64,000 bases of DNA. Source: Craterostigma plantagineum (Eukaryota > Streptophyta > Magnoliopsida > Lamiales > Linderniaceae). Both the position numbers and the translations under genes were made by a program. Shown here one piece after another: positions 9,887-21,977 of this stretch (the first letter of the stretch is position 1; every line of letters starts with the position of its first letter). Under the pieces are notes generated by a model that saw only the letters and a program-made list of their open reading frames with translations, ran no database searches and was not told the DNA's origin. The DNA is taken from positions 25,234 through 89,233 of the forward strand of contig JAPQWV010001416.1 in the NCBI GenBank assembly GCA_027422505.1, in the 5' to 3' direction.

Positions 9887-11860
9887 CAGGTTAGTAGCTA
9901 AGTAACTCCTGTTAACATGTGATATATCATATGTCGTAGACTGTCTCTCAAACTTACATTGATCAATATTGGAACAGAGATGTGTTTTTGCCGTTCTCTA
10001 TTGGTCTTGTGCCAACACAGCAGTAAGCATCGGTTCTGAGCTGTCCTATGCAGAAGCCATCTGGTTAGGCACGGGTCTTGAACTGAGGTGTGCAGAAGCC
10101 ACCTAGTGAGCCACGGGTCCTGAACCGATGTGTTCAAAAGCCATCTCTGCCACTTCTTGGAATGTGACATTGTAGCTTTCCTTGATTGTGTGGTTGGATT
10201 TGATGTATACTCGGTACGCCTTAGAGGTTGAAGAATACCTGAAGAATGTGGCTTCGAATTCTTTAGGGTCGAACTTAGCACGTTGCAATGTATCATTCGC
10301 CACAAAGCACTTGTACCCGAAGAGCTTAAAGAAGGAGATGTTGGGTATTCGCTTGTTAATAGTCTCGTACGGAGTCTTATCGAAGCGCTTGTGAACGACC
10401 GTCCTGTTCTGAGTGAAAAAGGCGGTATTTACTGCTTCGCCCAAAGGAAGTGTGGGAGGCCGGAGTGAATCAACATCGTACACGCGGCTACCACTACAGT
10501 TCTGTTCTTCCTCCCGAGTACCCCATTCTGTTGAGGTGTTTTGCGGTTGAGAATTGTTGACTAATCCCAAGTTTCTGATAAAAGGCACTGAGATACGTGT
10601 GCTTGAACTCAGTCCATTGTCTGTCCGAATGACCTGGATAGTCTGCTGCAGTAGATTCTGAGTTGAGTTCACAAAATTTACGATCAAGTCCCTTGTCTCA
10701 TCTTTACTTCGGAGGAACTTTGTCCATGTGTAGCAAGTAAAATAGTCTACTATGACCAGCAACATACTTGAGTCCGTTGATACTCTGTGTTTCAATCGGT
10801 CCACAAAGGTCCACGTGAAGTAATTCCAAAGGACGTGAATTAGAGGGAACTGGCTTGATGTGGTGAGAGGCTCGCTTTATTTTTCCTAGTTGACACGGCG
10901 GACATTGTGCTCCTTCTATTGCGTTATTGTTGGCAGACCGTGGATCAACTTTTTCATTGAGAGTCATTGTAGAGTTTTAATATTAAGATGAGACATACGT
11001 TGATGCCATAGGCTGTTCCATTGAAATGTAATATGATAGATGAGGCAGATAGCTGTCGAAGGCCGTACGGATGTCAGGTTGATCGTCTATAAGTTTGATT
11101 TCTGAATTCCTTGAAGTAGTTTTGTGTCCTAACTATCCGAAATTCTGCACCGGTTAGCAAGGAAGACCACCTGGAATCCTTTGTTGCAGAACTGATCTAT
11201 GCTGAGCAAGTTATGACGGAGACCTTGGACTTAGAAGACATCCCTTGATAGTCAGGTTTTCCAAAATGATATCTCCAAGTCCTAGAGCTGACTCGTTGTT
11301 CCCAAATCTGACTTTGCTATTTAACCGGTCTTGATAGTTGCTCAGCAGCTCTTGATTTCCCATCATGTGTAGCAACCCGAGTCAAGGTACCACACATGAT
11401 GGATCTGCACAAACAAGTTTTAAGAGCTTTAGGTACACACTTATGAATGGGTCCTCTAGATTAGCAGATTTAATTTTCGGTTCCGATTTGATTGCTAAAT
11501 TATCACTAATAGGAGCTTTAGCAACCCTGCCATCTTCGAAGAAGTTGATTTGGATTTTGCCTTTGTAGGAGACTTGGCCTTTTTGGCTTTCGTCTTCCTA
11601 TGCAGAGATTTAAGAACCCATTTGGGATGAATCTGACAGGGAAGTTGAATTTTAGCACGAAGCAAATGCATTAGTAGGCTTGATCGTGGAAAAGACTTTT
11701 CACTTGATAGTCTCCTAAGGTGTCAAGGGGATTGAATCTTGACGGTATACCTTAGGTGAGAACATGAATGAATGGCACCATAAGCTTTCTTAAGGGCTGG
11801 ATCTTGTTTCCTACGGGTCATCCTAGATGTATTCGTTTAACATGATTCTTTTTAATTTTT
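9887..11860 (-). pseudogene. Copia relic 2: GAG-pre-integrase and integrase
   Basis: The minus strand shows CPPCQLGKIKRASH and LELLHVDLCGPI (10830-10920) from the zinc region and the start of the integrase core. Then come VIRTDNG (about 10620-10640) and the region FGYKCFVAND (about 10300-10330). The usual catalytic Glu block is broken by a frameshift near 10490-10560. The segment 10967-11860 is more degraded; phrases around 11400-11560 look like the linker before protease. Relic 2 ends where relic 1 begins with a protease region, so the two are separate pieces and not one open polyprotein. Confidence 0.7.
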
Positions 11861-13433
11861 ATGAAGAGCCTTCTTTGAAATTAGTGCTTCTACAAATAGT
11901 AGGCTGAAGTGAATATGTAGAAGCAATGATTTTGAGTGAGGAAATAGCTCTTTTATTTCTACTAGTGTCTTTTATTTTTAGAGAAGGAGTTGAGAAATTG
12001 GGAACATTGACATCGAAAGGCCCCTTCTCAGACACTCTCGCCTTCGACATCTCTAGCTCCTTTACTAGCTCCCTGTTGACGTAGTAGAAATGAAATTAGG
12101 AGAAATATTCTTAGAGATATTGGTTTTTGGTTTTGGTTTAGTGGAAGGTGAATTTTATTTCTTCACGCTTTTCGTAATGATTTTATCTTGTGAGGGAGAT
12201 GTGTGAGAAACTGTTTTTGAGACAGAAGAAGCTTAAGAACATTTTCTTTTCTGCTTCGAAACTCTCTCGTTCTTTTTCTAATGAAACTCTTAATTCCTTT
12301 ATTTTCTTAACAATAGGGGTATGTGGAGAGAATTTTCAGAATGATGAGTTTGTGCTTCCTCGGATGTAGAACGATCTTCTAAAGGATAAATGGAATCAAA
12401 GTCACATTCCTTGGGTATTTCTCGAGTTTTGTAACTATTATTCAATTCGGTGTAGGAAAAAGGAACTTCAACCCTGTTCTTGGCTTTTGCTAAAGGGCCG
12501 TTAGTGAAAACCATAAGAGCAGTTAGTCCTAGACCCATGTACTTGACATCAAAGAGTTATTTGCAATCAACTTTCTTCAAGTAACGTGGATTCTCAAAAC
12601 CTAAGCCGAACTTGTAGTCATAAAATTCTGTATGCATCGGTTGGTTTAGGAATATTGTCTGGTCAGTTTGGCCCCTTTTTACAAGAAGATCTAATTTCTT
12701 TATCTTAGTGTAGAGCTTCTTACGTTCATCTTCTAAGGTAGCATAGTTAACTAGAGCAGTGCTCTTTTCAGCTTGACAAGGTATCTAGACTCTTTCTTAA
12801 TTCACTGATCTTATGATTTAGCTAATAGATCTTCGAGACTAGTGACCCTTTTACTTACAACTTTGAGTCTACGTGTAAAGTGACTTTTTTATCGTCTAAG
12901 TTCATAAGTAGAGATTTGTGGTTGTTGTCTAGCCCGCTTCTAGTTCCTTAACTACCAAGCTATGCTGTTCTAATGAAATATGCTTAGTCCCATTGGATTG
13001 GAGGCTCTTAGTTAGTTCGTCTATTTTGAAGCTAGAGCGCCTAAGATTTTCTTCAAGACTAGCTATTGTTTCCTTAGACCTAAGAAGCTTTTTCTCTAAC
13101 ATTATATCATGTTTCTGCTCATCTACCATGTTAGCATACTTAGTTTGTATATCAACTAACAGGTCAAAATGTGTAGAGTCAGGGTTTACTACCTCCTGAG
13201 ATGAAGTAGATGCGTAGTCTTCGTCCGTCCTAGTGAAGTTGCACCTTCCTGATCACATCGAGGCACACCATGAGAGCAGGGTTTTCGTTAAAAATCTGAG
13301 GTATCCTCTAGCCAGTGGTCATGTTCAGCCATGAGAGCTACTCCAGCTTCCATCTGTTTGGTTAGTTGAAGTTTCCTAGAGTAGTAGTTGTGATCGACAG
13401 GTGGTGTATTATATAACGTGCAAATGCGACAAC
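11861..13433 (-). pseudogene. Copia relic 2: gag with coiled coil
   Basis: Short minus-strand frames carry Lys/Glu-rich helical sequence. The clearest is 12929-13129, with LEKKLLRSKETIASLEENLR and IDELTKSLQ in heptad-like spacing. Coiled-coil gag of this sort is common in Sirevirus-like copia elements. No zinc knuckle is readable. The region is full of stops and is assigned mainly from position and composition. It ends where the LTR of element F begins. Confidence 0.5.
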
Positions 13434-15159
13434 TGATAAATAAAATGAATACCTAATTACTATACCGACGTGCGATAGGCAGTGGACCTATCGTTTGTAG
13501 TGCAATAAAGTGAGTAAACGAGTATCGAACATGAGGAATGGACTGATTACTAGTAATAACCTATCGACTCGACACAAGCCTAATTAAAGTGCGCAGATCT
13601 TTTTATACTACGAATTATCCTAACAGATCACTCCTAAATCAACGAGTGACAAGAGAATACGCCTAAACTGATGAGAGTACTTTCAGATAATAAGATGTGC
13701 TCGGGATTCGAATCCCACTGGGTATTATCGACTAAGACAATGAAATATCATTTGTACGTGGTTAAGACTAAGTTGCAGTAATTTCCTACCCGTTCACGAA
13801 TTTGCTGTCGCCCTAAACGCTCACGGGGATCCAAATTTCAATGATTACTGAAGGCGAGGATCGAGTATTTGCTTTCGCCCTACACTCGAATCCTAGCTTC
13901 TACGAACGGCCTAATCATTTTAGCTGTCACCCTAAATGATTTTCCAAACATTCACTTTAACATATAGACATATTAAACCGAAGAAGCAATTTCATAGATC
14001 GATAAATAGTCTAAACACGCGAGTCACGATAAACATATGTCTTAAATAGGAATTAACCTAGCGTTCATGTACTCGCAAACGCATAAGAGAATTAGCTACT
14101 CATAATTAACGGGAAAACGATGAAAGAAATAAGGAACGAGGAGGAAAGATTCATGATCTTGATGTACTGATGATCTTGTATGATAGCGTGGATGAATCGT
14201 CGTTCTCGTTCAATTCGGTGTGATTGCGTCGTTGATCCGTCTCTTACGCTTCTCGAGGGGAATTCTCCGTTCTTGGCATCTCTTTTTCGTCCTTGAGGTG
14301 TTAGTGTTGTGATATGATCCGTATACCCTTTTTTTGAGTCGAATTTGGGCTTTTATAGTGAAATTCAACACCTTCACGGCCTGGAACATGGGCCTCCGTG
14401 ACACTGTTGGGGCACAAAAATGAGCTCACTGCCCGCTTTCACGACCTCGTGCAGCCTGTGTCACGGTCGTGACACTTTTAACAGCTTAGCGATAGTTTCG
14501 AAGATGGAGAGGTAAATGACGTCCGATTAACCTGACATTTTAACCATAGAGGGTAGACTCGCCAGTCTTGATTCTGACAAAAGGGATTCTCAATCAGAGG
14601 TCTAGATTGAGAGATATGAATTTTTTAGTATGTTGCTACTTTTCAGGCGGGCTTCACGGTCGTGTCTGCATCGCTTGGCTTCCTTTTCTGCCTCTTGTCA
14701 CGGCCTGGTGCAATAATGTCACGATGTGACACTCTACTGCAGCTTCATAACTTGTCCGTTTTGCCTCGTTTTCGCTTCTTTTCGCCCGATAGCCGTCCTA
14801 AGGTCCTACAATGCGCAAATAAGTGTAAATAGAGCATATAAAAGCGAGAAACAAATGAGAAACTCTATTATATCCCAAATAATTGCTACTCCTTCGTCCC
14901 GCTAATTTTATCACACTTTTCTATTTCGGGCATCCCAATAATTTTATCACCTTTCCTTATTTAAGACAAAACTATCACAAACAGTCAATATAATAATATT
15001 AAATATTCTTAAAAGACGTGTTAAAATATATACTTTTTTACCTTTTCATTGTACTATATTATTATAATAATGCCACCTTAATTTGCGTGCCCAGCAACTT
15101 ACGTGATAAAGTTGCTGGGACGGAGGGTGTACAATAAAAGCATTACTATACGTTTATCA
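13434..15159 (-). repeat. 3' LTR of element F
   Basis: The right end is well fixed: on the minus strand the phrase TTTAAGTGTGGGGAGGTT precedes TGATAAACG, the usual LTR start in Tat-type elements. The left end is placed at TGATAAAT (13434), which gives TG...CA termini, but without a second LTR copy it is less certain. Repeated CACGGCCTG / TCACGGTCGTG phrases (14380-14720) are typical of such LTRs. Net length without the MITE is about 1.5 kb. Confidence 0.6.
14889..15129. mobile_element. Stowaway-like MITE
   Basis: About 240 bases, AT-rich and non-coding. The ends are imperfect inverted repeats: CTCCTTCGTCCC...TTTATCAC on the left and GTGATAAA...GGGACGGAGGGTG on the right. Both sides are flanked by TA. 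The CTCCGTCCC-type terminus and TA target are hallmarks of plant Stowaway (Tc1/mariner-derived) elements. Confidence 0.7.
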
Positions 15160-15938
15160 AACCTCCCCACACTTAAACATTTGCTTGTCCTCAAGTAAAT
15201 TAGAAGTCAGTAAAGACATCTAATCAAGATACCGGCACAATTATTCGCAACTTATCATCATAGCTAGAAAGCACAAAATGGAATCAAGCAATCATGAACA
15301 GTAGACTAATGATCGAACCTATCAACATAACATCCTTAGCACTGCTAATCGAGCCCCATACCTCACAAGGAATCGCTCAAATCACTCAGTGTATAGGCTA
15401 GTATATCTGTGAATCACTCAAATCATGCGCTAGTCCAACCCCTACCATAGGCTTGCAAGCTAATCAATTACTACTAAGGTGGCAAGCATAAATCTGAGGG
15501 TCATTTCGGGTCGAAACGAGTCAAATAACAATGAAGTGACAAGCATAAGTACTGACACACGTAAACTTAAAGCTAAGACACATAAGCGAAGAATAAAAAA
15601 TATAGCATGATCAAACCGACAGTCACATGCCCCAACATAAGACTCAACATTCTCGCTCGGAAATCCTAGACTTTTCGGCGACCCTCTCAACTCAGTTCCC
15701 TTTCATTTTCTGCCCTTTTACCTTAGTTACGCTCTAGTTTTTGTGCATAACCTTTATGCCCTAAACATCAAGGTTTGGCTTTTGTCGCAAATATACATCG
15801 TCACAGCGAATGCCGTGTACCAAGGGATACTTATTACCAAAACCTATATCTTGCAAACGGTTTGTGGGCAGGCTTATGCAAGGGATCGGTTCATTTCAGA
15901 AAATGGTCAAGTAGGATCGAATCATTTCACCGAATAAC
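15160..15938 (-). other. 3' non-coding interior and polypurine tract of element F
   Basis: The minus-strand sequence ACTTGAGGACAAGCAAATG followed by TTTAAGTGTGGGGAGG (15160-15195) is the conserved tail that precedes the 3' LTR in Tat-type elements and includes the polypurine tract. The rest has no coding similarity that I can see; short frames such as 15460-15690 are judged chance. Confidence 0.6.
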
Positions 15939-17027
15939 TGCGGGGCCCCTGACTCCTACCGCCCATTCTTATTACTATTTCAAGTGACTACATGTGATAT
16001 GAATGAAATCTATATATGAAAATGCGTACAAAATTTTTCCTTTTATATAAAGGTAACCTTTTCTGTACAATACAAAATATTCCTAGGACATAAATACAAG
16101 GTAGAGTGCGCATGCGTGTTCAAAATAATCTAATGACCCGCCACTCAGGTCGCATCCATGTACACACTGCCACGTCATAAGTCCTCCGGAACCTTCAAAA
16201 TTTGGCGTCGCCTTCGTAAAGATCACGTACCCTGATCCCGTGAACCTACAACACATAAATTCGTGGAATGAGCTTGTAAAGCTCAGTAAGTGAAAGTCAT
16301 GCATGCCATGCACGTGTCCTAAATTCGCAAAGGCATCCGCGCCAATGCTACCTAGACCTCATATTTTCCGTGTCTTGTCTTGTCATATAGGGCCCTCGGC
16401 TATCTTGCTATGCACCATCATGGAGCTCGAATCCGCAAGGGATAAATAATCATATAAGTGGCAATACCCACTCAAGGGAGGCTAACCTTAGGGCGCCTTT
16501 TCTATCCCAAGGTGGTTTCATACGCCATGCGGACGCTTCACACTGGTAGCCTAATATGAGGTAGTTAACACCAAAGGTACCCTCGATGTCTCTTACACCC
16601 TCAGCTCGCACCCTCCAGGTTACGATCCGCCATGATGGCATTAGCCCTAAAATCATGTCTTGCCTTGAACATGTCATGTCTTGACGGTAGCGCCATATGA
16701 CGTCACCATGGTAGCATAGAAGAGCCGTGACTCAACTGTGAGTCGACATCAGACGCCCATATCGGCGAATCTTTATCGCTCTCAGGCGATCATATATTAT
16801 GCACGCTCTCATATCATGCCTTTTCGTACTAAATGTGCGTGCATATGCTCATGTCATGAATATGCGTGTCATGCCATCATATCATGTAATTAAATCATGC
16901 GTGTCATGTAACGCAATTAATTCACGTTGGAAATCACATAAATTCACATAAACACATAACACATAATTTCATGCACATATAATTATGTGTTGTAGTTGGG
17001 ACTTCCACTTACCTGGTACTCCTTAGC

Positions 17028-17038
17028 TATTTAATTTA
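17028..17038. repeat. Target site duplication of LINE-1a, left copy
   Basis: TATTTAATTTA here is repeated exactly at 20245-20255 on the other side of the LINE. Confidence 0.85.
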
Positions 17039-20000
17039 TTTTTTTGGTTTTAATGTCCATATATATATAAGCGAAAAGGTATGTACATAGTGAGCAAGAG
17101 ACGAGCTCCGCAATCCAACCAGTAACAGGCTACTGGGTACAAGCACAAACACTACCAACGTAAGTCAAAGCGCGCTACCAAGCCACACGCCAAAGTCTGC
17201 GGATGGCCACCCGATGCAGCTCGTACTTGGCTGGCGTACCACCAATACGCATGATAACCAATGCAAGAACACTCCCTACCAGCCCGTGAGGTGTCGTGAT
17301 GATCCCCTCCTTCCAGCGTCTATTTCTTGCCTGCCAAATATGGTAAACAAGCGAGGCAAGGACATGTCGATAAGCAGCCTGTAACAGATGCTTCCCTCGC
17401 CATCGGGAGGCCGCCCACTGAATACCAGTGCTCCAGTCCTGATAGGGCCAGATCCATCTAATCCGCCGCCGTAAAAGACGCAGGCACTGCCGTGAGAATG
17501 GGCAGTCAAAAAAGAGATGTTGGGCCGTCTCAAAGTGCAGCTCATCACAAAGGCAACAGGCTGGAGTTCCCGCCCGCTGAGCGATCCACGGCTTGTCCCT
17601 AGTCGAAAGGCGATCCTGCAATCCCAAATAAAGAATGAACTCGTGCCTAGGAACCTTCAAAGGGCCCCCAAACAGTGTAGCCCAGCAAACAGGTGGCCTT
17701 CGATGCCTCATCGCATCCCGAGCCAGCGAAGTCGTCATAGTCCCGTCCGGAGATCCCTTCCACAGTACCCCATCACGAGACCCGCGCACAACGTTCGGGA
17801 GTAGCCGACTGATCTCGATGCACTCAACCGCCCCTGCCCAGGCCAGTTCCATCCATGTGCATCAATAACCATACTGAGTCGAGCATCCTGTGGAAGACCC
17901 ATCGCAACAGGGCCCCGTGGGAAACGCTCTATCAATGGAGTAGGAAGCAGCCAGGGATCCTTCCACAGCCAAATCGTGGACCCATCCCCAACGCGATAAG
18001 TAATCATAGATCTGATCAATGGTCTTAATTGTAGCATCTTCCTCCAGCTCCAAGCGTCATTTGCCGACACCTGGAGGTCCCAAAACGAACGAGACATCAG
18101 CCGTGTCCCATATAGCCAATCAACCCAAATCGACCCCGATGTTCTAATAAGAACGCTCCACAAGTGCTTCAGCATTAAGGCCTTGTTGTCGACAGCGATA
18201 GACCTTAGTCCCAGTCCCCCTTCTCTCACGGGAAGGCACAAAACATCCCATGCCACCTTAGCTCAACCCCCTCCCCACAGGAACTTCCTAAATCGTGATT
18301 CCAAGGAATTGACCACGCCTTTAGGAAGCAGGAAAACTCCCGACCAATACGCATGAAGAGCCTGTAACACTGACTTCACCAACTGCAGGCGGCCCGCATA
18401 GGATAAGGAGCGGTTCAGCCATGACCCCAGTCGCTGATCCACCTTATTGAGGAGCGGTGCACAGTCGTCAATCGTCAAGCGTGAAGTGATAAGTGGCACC
18501 CCTAAGTAACGAACCGGCAGATGGCCCACACGATATCCCATCAGGGCCTGAAATGCCTCCGTCTGGCCCTCAGCGCGCCGAGAGAGGTACATCTCACTCT
18601 TGTCAGGGTTAGGATGTAACCCTGATAACCGTCCAAACTCATCCAACCCTCGTTTCAGCACCCCAACCGACACCTCGTCCGCATGACTGAAGAGAAGGAG
18701 GTCATCTGCAAACGCTAACGAAACCAGTCTAAGTTCCTCACATCGCCAATGGTAGCGAAATCGCGGTTCCTCCGATATGTATCTCGTGAGAAGCCCATGA
18801 AGAACCTCCATAACCAGGGTAAAAAGATAGGGCGAAATGGGATCCCCCTGTCGCAGACCCCTCTTTCCCTGAAAAAACCCCACCACCGTGCCATTCAAGT
18901 TTAGCGAGAAGGCTGTAGTCGTGAGGCACGTGCGAATCCAGCCAATGTACGTAGGATGAAATCCCATGGCGCGTAACACCGACAGCAGAAAGCCCCACTC
19001 GACCTTGTCGTAGGCCTTTGCCAAGTCAATCTTGAACATCGCTCGTGGCGGGCGCCCCTTGGACTTATACCCGAGGCACAGCTCCTGCGCTAGCAACACA
19101 TTGTCACTAATGCGTCGACCTGGTATGAACGTTGTCTGAGAGCCGTGCACCAACGAAGGTAAGTGTATCTTCAGTCGGTTGGCCAGGATCTTGGAGATCA
19201 CCTTGTAAAGTACATTACAGCATGAGATCGGCCTGAAGTCAGTCGCCCGCCTCGGTGCATCCCTCTTAGGATTAATGTGATGAGTGTGCTATTGAGCCCT
19301 TAAGAAGCCTCCCCGTAACGAAGAAGTCCTGTACCGCCTCGACCACCGCATCTCCCACAATCCCCCATGCCGCTCGAAAGAAAGCAACTGTATACCCGTC
19401 AGGGCCAGGCGCTTTCTCATCCCCCATAGAGAAGAGTGCCGTCCGAACCTCCATATTAGTGACTACGCCAATCATGGAAGCAGCATTCGCAGGGGAAAGC
19501 GTCCGTACCACAGCACTCTGCACATCAGAATCAGTAATCGGCGTCGAGTGCATAGACTGACCCAATAAGTCCCGATAGAACCCAATCAACTCGCCTTCCA
19601 CCTCATCCGGCTCCTCCAGGAGGGTTCCCGTGGCCGTCTCCAAAGACCAGATCCGATTAGCAGCCCGGCGCATGGCGACCCTACGAAAGAAGTAGGACGT
19701 GCATTGATCGCCATCCTTGAGCCACGCAAGCTTAGCCCGCTGTGATAATGCCGACTGCTCAACCATCACCGCTTTCGCATATAACATTCGGCATATCCGT
19801 TCAAGGTCAAAGAAACCCTCCTCATTTGGATACCGTGCAGCATAGTCCTGTGCAATATCGAGAAAGTATTTGGCCTCCAGGACATTTGCCGTCAAATCCC
19901 CTTTCGACCGGCGCAGCTCTAGGAGGGAAGACTTCAACATCTTCAGCCGTCTCACCAACACAAACATGGGATAGCCAGTAATAGGCACACTCCAGGCATT

Positions 20001-20244
20001 CTGAACCAAATCGAAGAATTTCGGATCCTTCGCCAAGAAGTTGTCGAATCGAAACGTCACCTTATGCTGCCGCACTACAGTGGCACCTAAAAGGACGGGC
20101 GAGTGATCTGAAGTCGCAGGTAAGCCACAACGACAGAAGGCGTCCGTAAATCTGACAAACCACTGCGGGTTACCCAATATCCGATCCAAGCGCCGCCAGA
20201 TCCCGGCATCAGCACGTTGTTGATTATACCACGTGAAGACTTGG
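17039..20244 (-). mobile_element. LINE-1a, 5'-truncated L1-type element
   Basis: A 3.2-kb minus-strand copy bounded by an 11-base target duplication, with a T run (reverse of the poly(A) tail) at 17039-17045. It begins inside the endonuclease domain, the usual outcome of incomplete target-primed reverse transcription. A near-identical copy, LINE-1b, lies at 51528-54185. It sits inside solo LTR G. Confidence 0.92.
17175..20236 (-). pseudogene. LINE-1a ORF2: endonuclease end, reverse transcriptase, zf-RVT
   Basis: From right to left on the minus strand: the C-terminal endonuclease motif SDHSPV (about 20090-20110), a linker, RT starting near KAPGPDGYTVAFF (about 19390-19430), RT motifs IPGRRISDN, FKIDLAKAYDKVEW and LRQGDPISPYLF, catalytic FADD (18701-18712), and a C-terminal zf-RVT-like zinc region with CCLCDELHFETAQHLFFDC (about 17505-17560), ending at 17175. 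Damage: a frame change near 19270, a TGA at 18263-18265 after WGGG, and a frame change near 17850. The protein would nick the target, copy its own RNA and bind RNA; this copy cannot make it whole. Confidence 0.9.
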
Positions 20245-20255
20245 TATTTAATTTA

Positions 20256-21977
20256 GCGTACTGTAAATCGCTAATCTTCGAACCCTAAATACAGAAACAT
20301 ATAGAATTAGGGTTTGCTAGTCAAATTACAGTTTTATGAGCTTAGTTTAGAAACCCTAATTTCCATTTTTATGAGTTTCGAAACTTATTTTCCATCTACT
20401 TCGAAATCTTATTAGACATGGTTCTCGAGCTATGTTTTAGAAATTATAATAAAGATTTCTAGATATGTCTTTATTTATAAGATGTCGAGATTTAAAAGAG
20501 TATACAATTTCGACATTGACATTATATAAGACTTCGAGATTTGTTTCGGTATTTTAACAAAATTTCGGGATATGTATATCGAGATTCATAACAAAGATCT
20601 CGACATGGATCTTAAATTTGATTTCGGGATTTCGACATGGATGTCGAAGCAGCATATAAGGCTTCGAGATTTAATACAAAATCTCGAAGCAAACGTCGAC
20701 ATGAATTACAAAATAAATCTCAAGCTGCATGGTATATTAGATCTTCGACATTGACATGGATTTCGACATTTCGACATGGATGGATCTCGACATAAATCTT
20801 GAGATAAATGTCGAGCTTGATGTCGAGGTTTTACAGAAATTTCGAGACTTTTACCATACAAAGTTTCGAAATAATTCTCAATACGAATCTCGACATGAAC
20901 TTGATATCTCACACAACTCGACATTCCAACCCTAAATATTTCAATATAGATCTCGAGATTTACTTTGACATTTTCCTAACTCTCATTTCTTGATCTCGAG
21001 ATTATTTCTACAGACTTAACAGGATTCGATATCTACCAAACTGGGAATCATTTTGCTCGATATCTAGACTTTCGACCAAAACCCTAAAATCCACTATCGA
21101 TGTTCCCTTGGAAAACTATTCCTAACAAGGACAGTATTAAGTTCTATATCCAGATTTTCTTATTCATGCCTTCGGTTCTTAGGTTTTTACAGTGTTAATC
21201 CCACAGACTTGTACCTAAAACGTATTTTAACCTACTAATAATAAAAGAAAAATAATCAATTAGAATAAACGGGATTATACCTTCTGAGCACCACTATATT
21301 TAAATCTTCCTAGACGGTTTATTGCTCAATCCTTGTTGGAAGTTCACCTTGCTATTCAACGTTTCTTCTTTGTTCTGTACTTAAGGTTTCGATGGTTCTT
21401 TACCAATAAGTTATAACATACAAGTTTTCTTCTGATCTCTAACTTAACCTTGCGTGTAAAAATGTCTAAATGACATCGATGTATTTAGTAGCTAAGAATA
21501 TTATCTTTATTTGTAGCTAAGAATAATCGAGACTTATCTCATCTTTCAACATCTTCCATTATTCTTTTGGTTCTTGAGTTTTAAAGATATCGAGCTCAAG
21601 GATTTCGAGCTTTATCAATCTCGAGCTCCAAAGGTTTCGAAATCCTATTTGTTTGAAATTCTCTTATCTCACAATTCTTCTCTTTGCAAATTTATAGATC
21701 TCGATGTGTTTTGAAATTACTCCTATTCGTGCTCCCCAAAACGTGATATTAATACTTAATATAGTAAATCAATTCTTCTAGTTTAGCACGTCATGTACTA
21801 GAAACCCTAAAATCAATAAGTAACCTAAATTAAATTAATTATTCTACTTTCTAATTCATATATGTCATGTTGGCATATAACATGAAATCACTTAAGCACA
21901 TAAAAGTCACAAAATGTGTCTCATGCAGTCACGTAAGCCATATAATATGTATGCATTTTTATTGGCCGGCTTACTTA
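20256..21977 (-). repeat. Middle part of solo LTR G, rich in TCGACAT/TCGAGAT
   Basis: No coding signal. Between about 20400 and 21010 TCGA-containing heptamers (TCGACAT, TCGAGAT and close variants) occur about twenty times, and more loosely to 21700. The matching position of chromovirus LTR C has the same property. Confidence 0.7.
21973..21977. repeat. Target duplication of copia H, left copy (ACTTA)
   Basis: ACTTA is repeated at 31894-31898, directly outside the other LTR. Confidence 0.9.
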
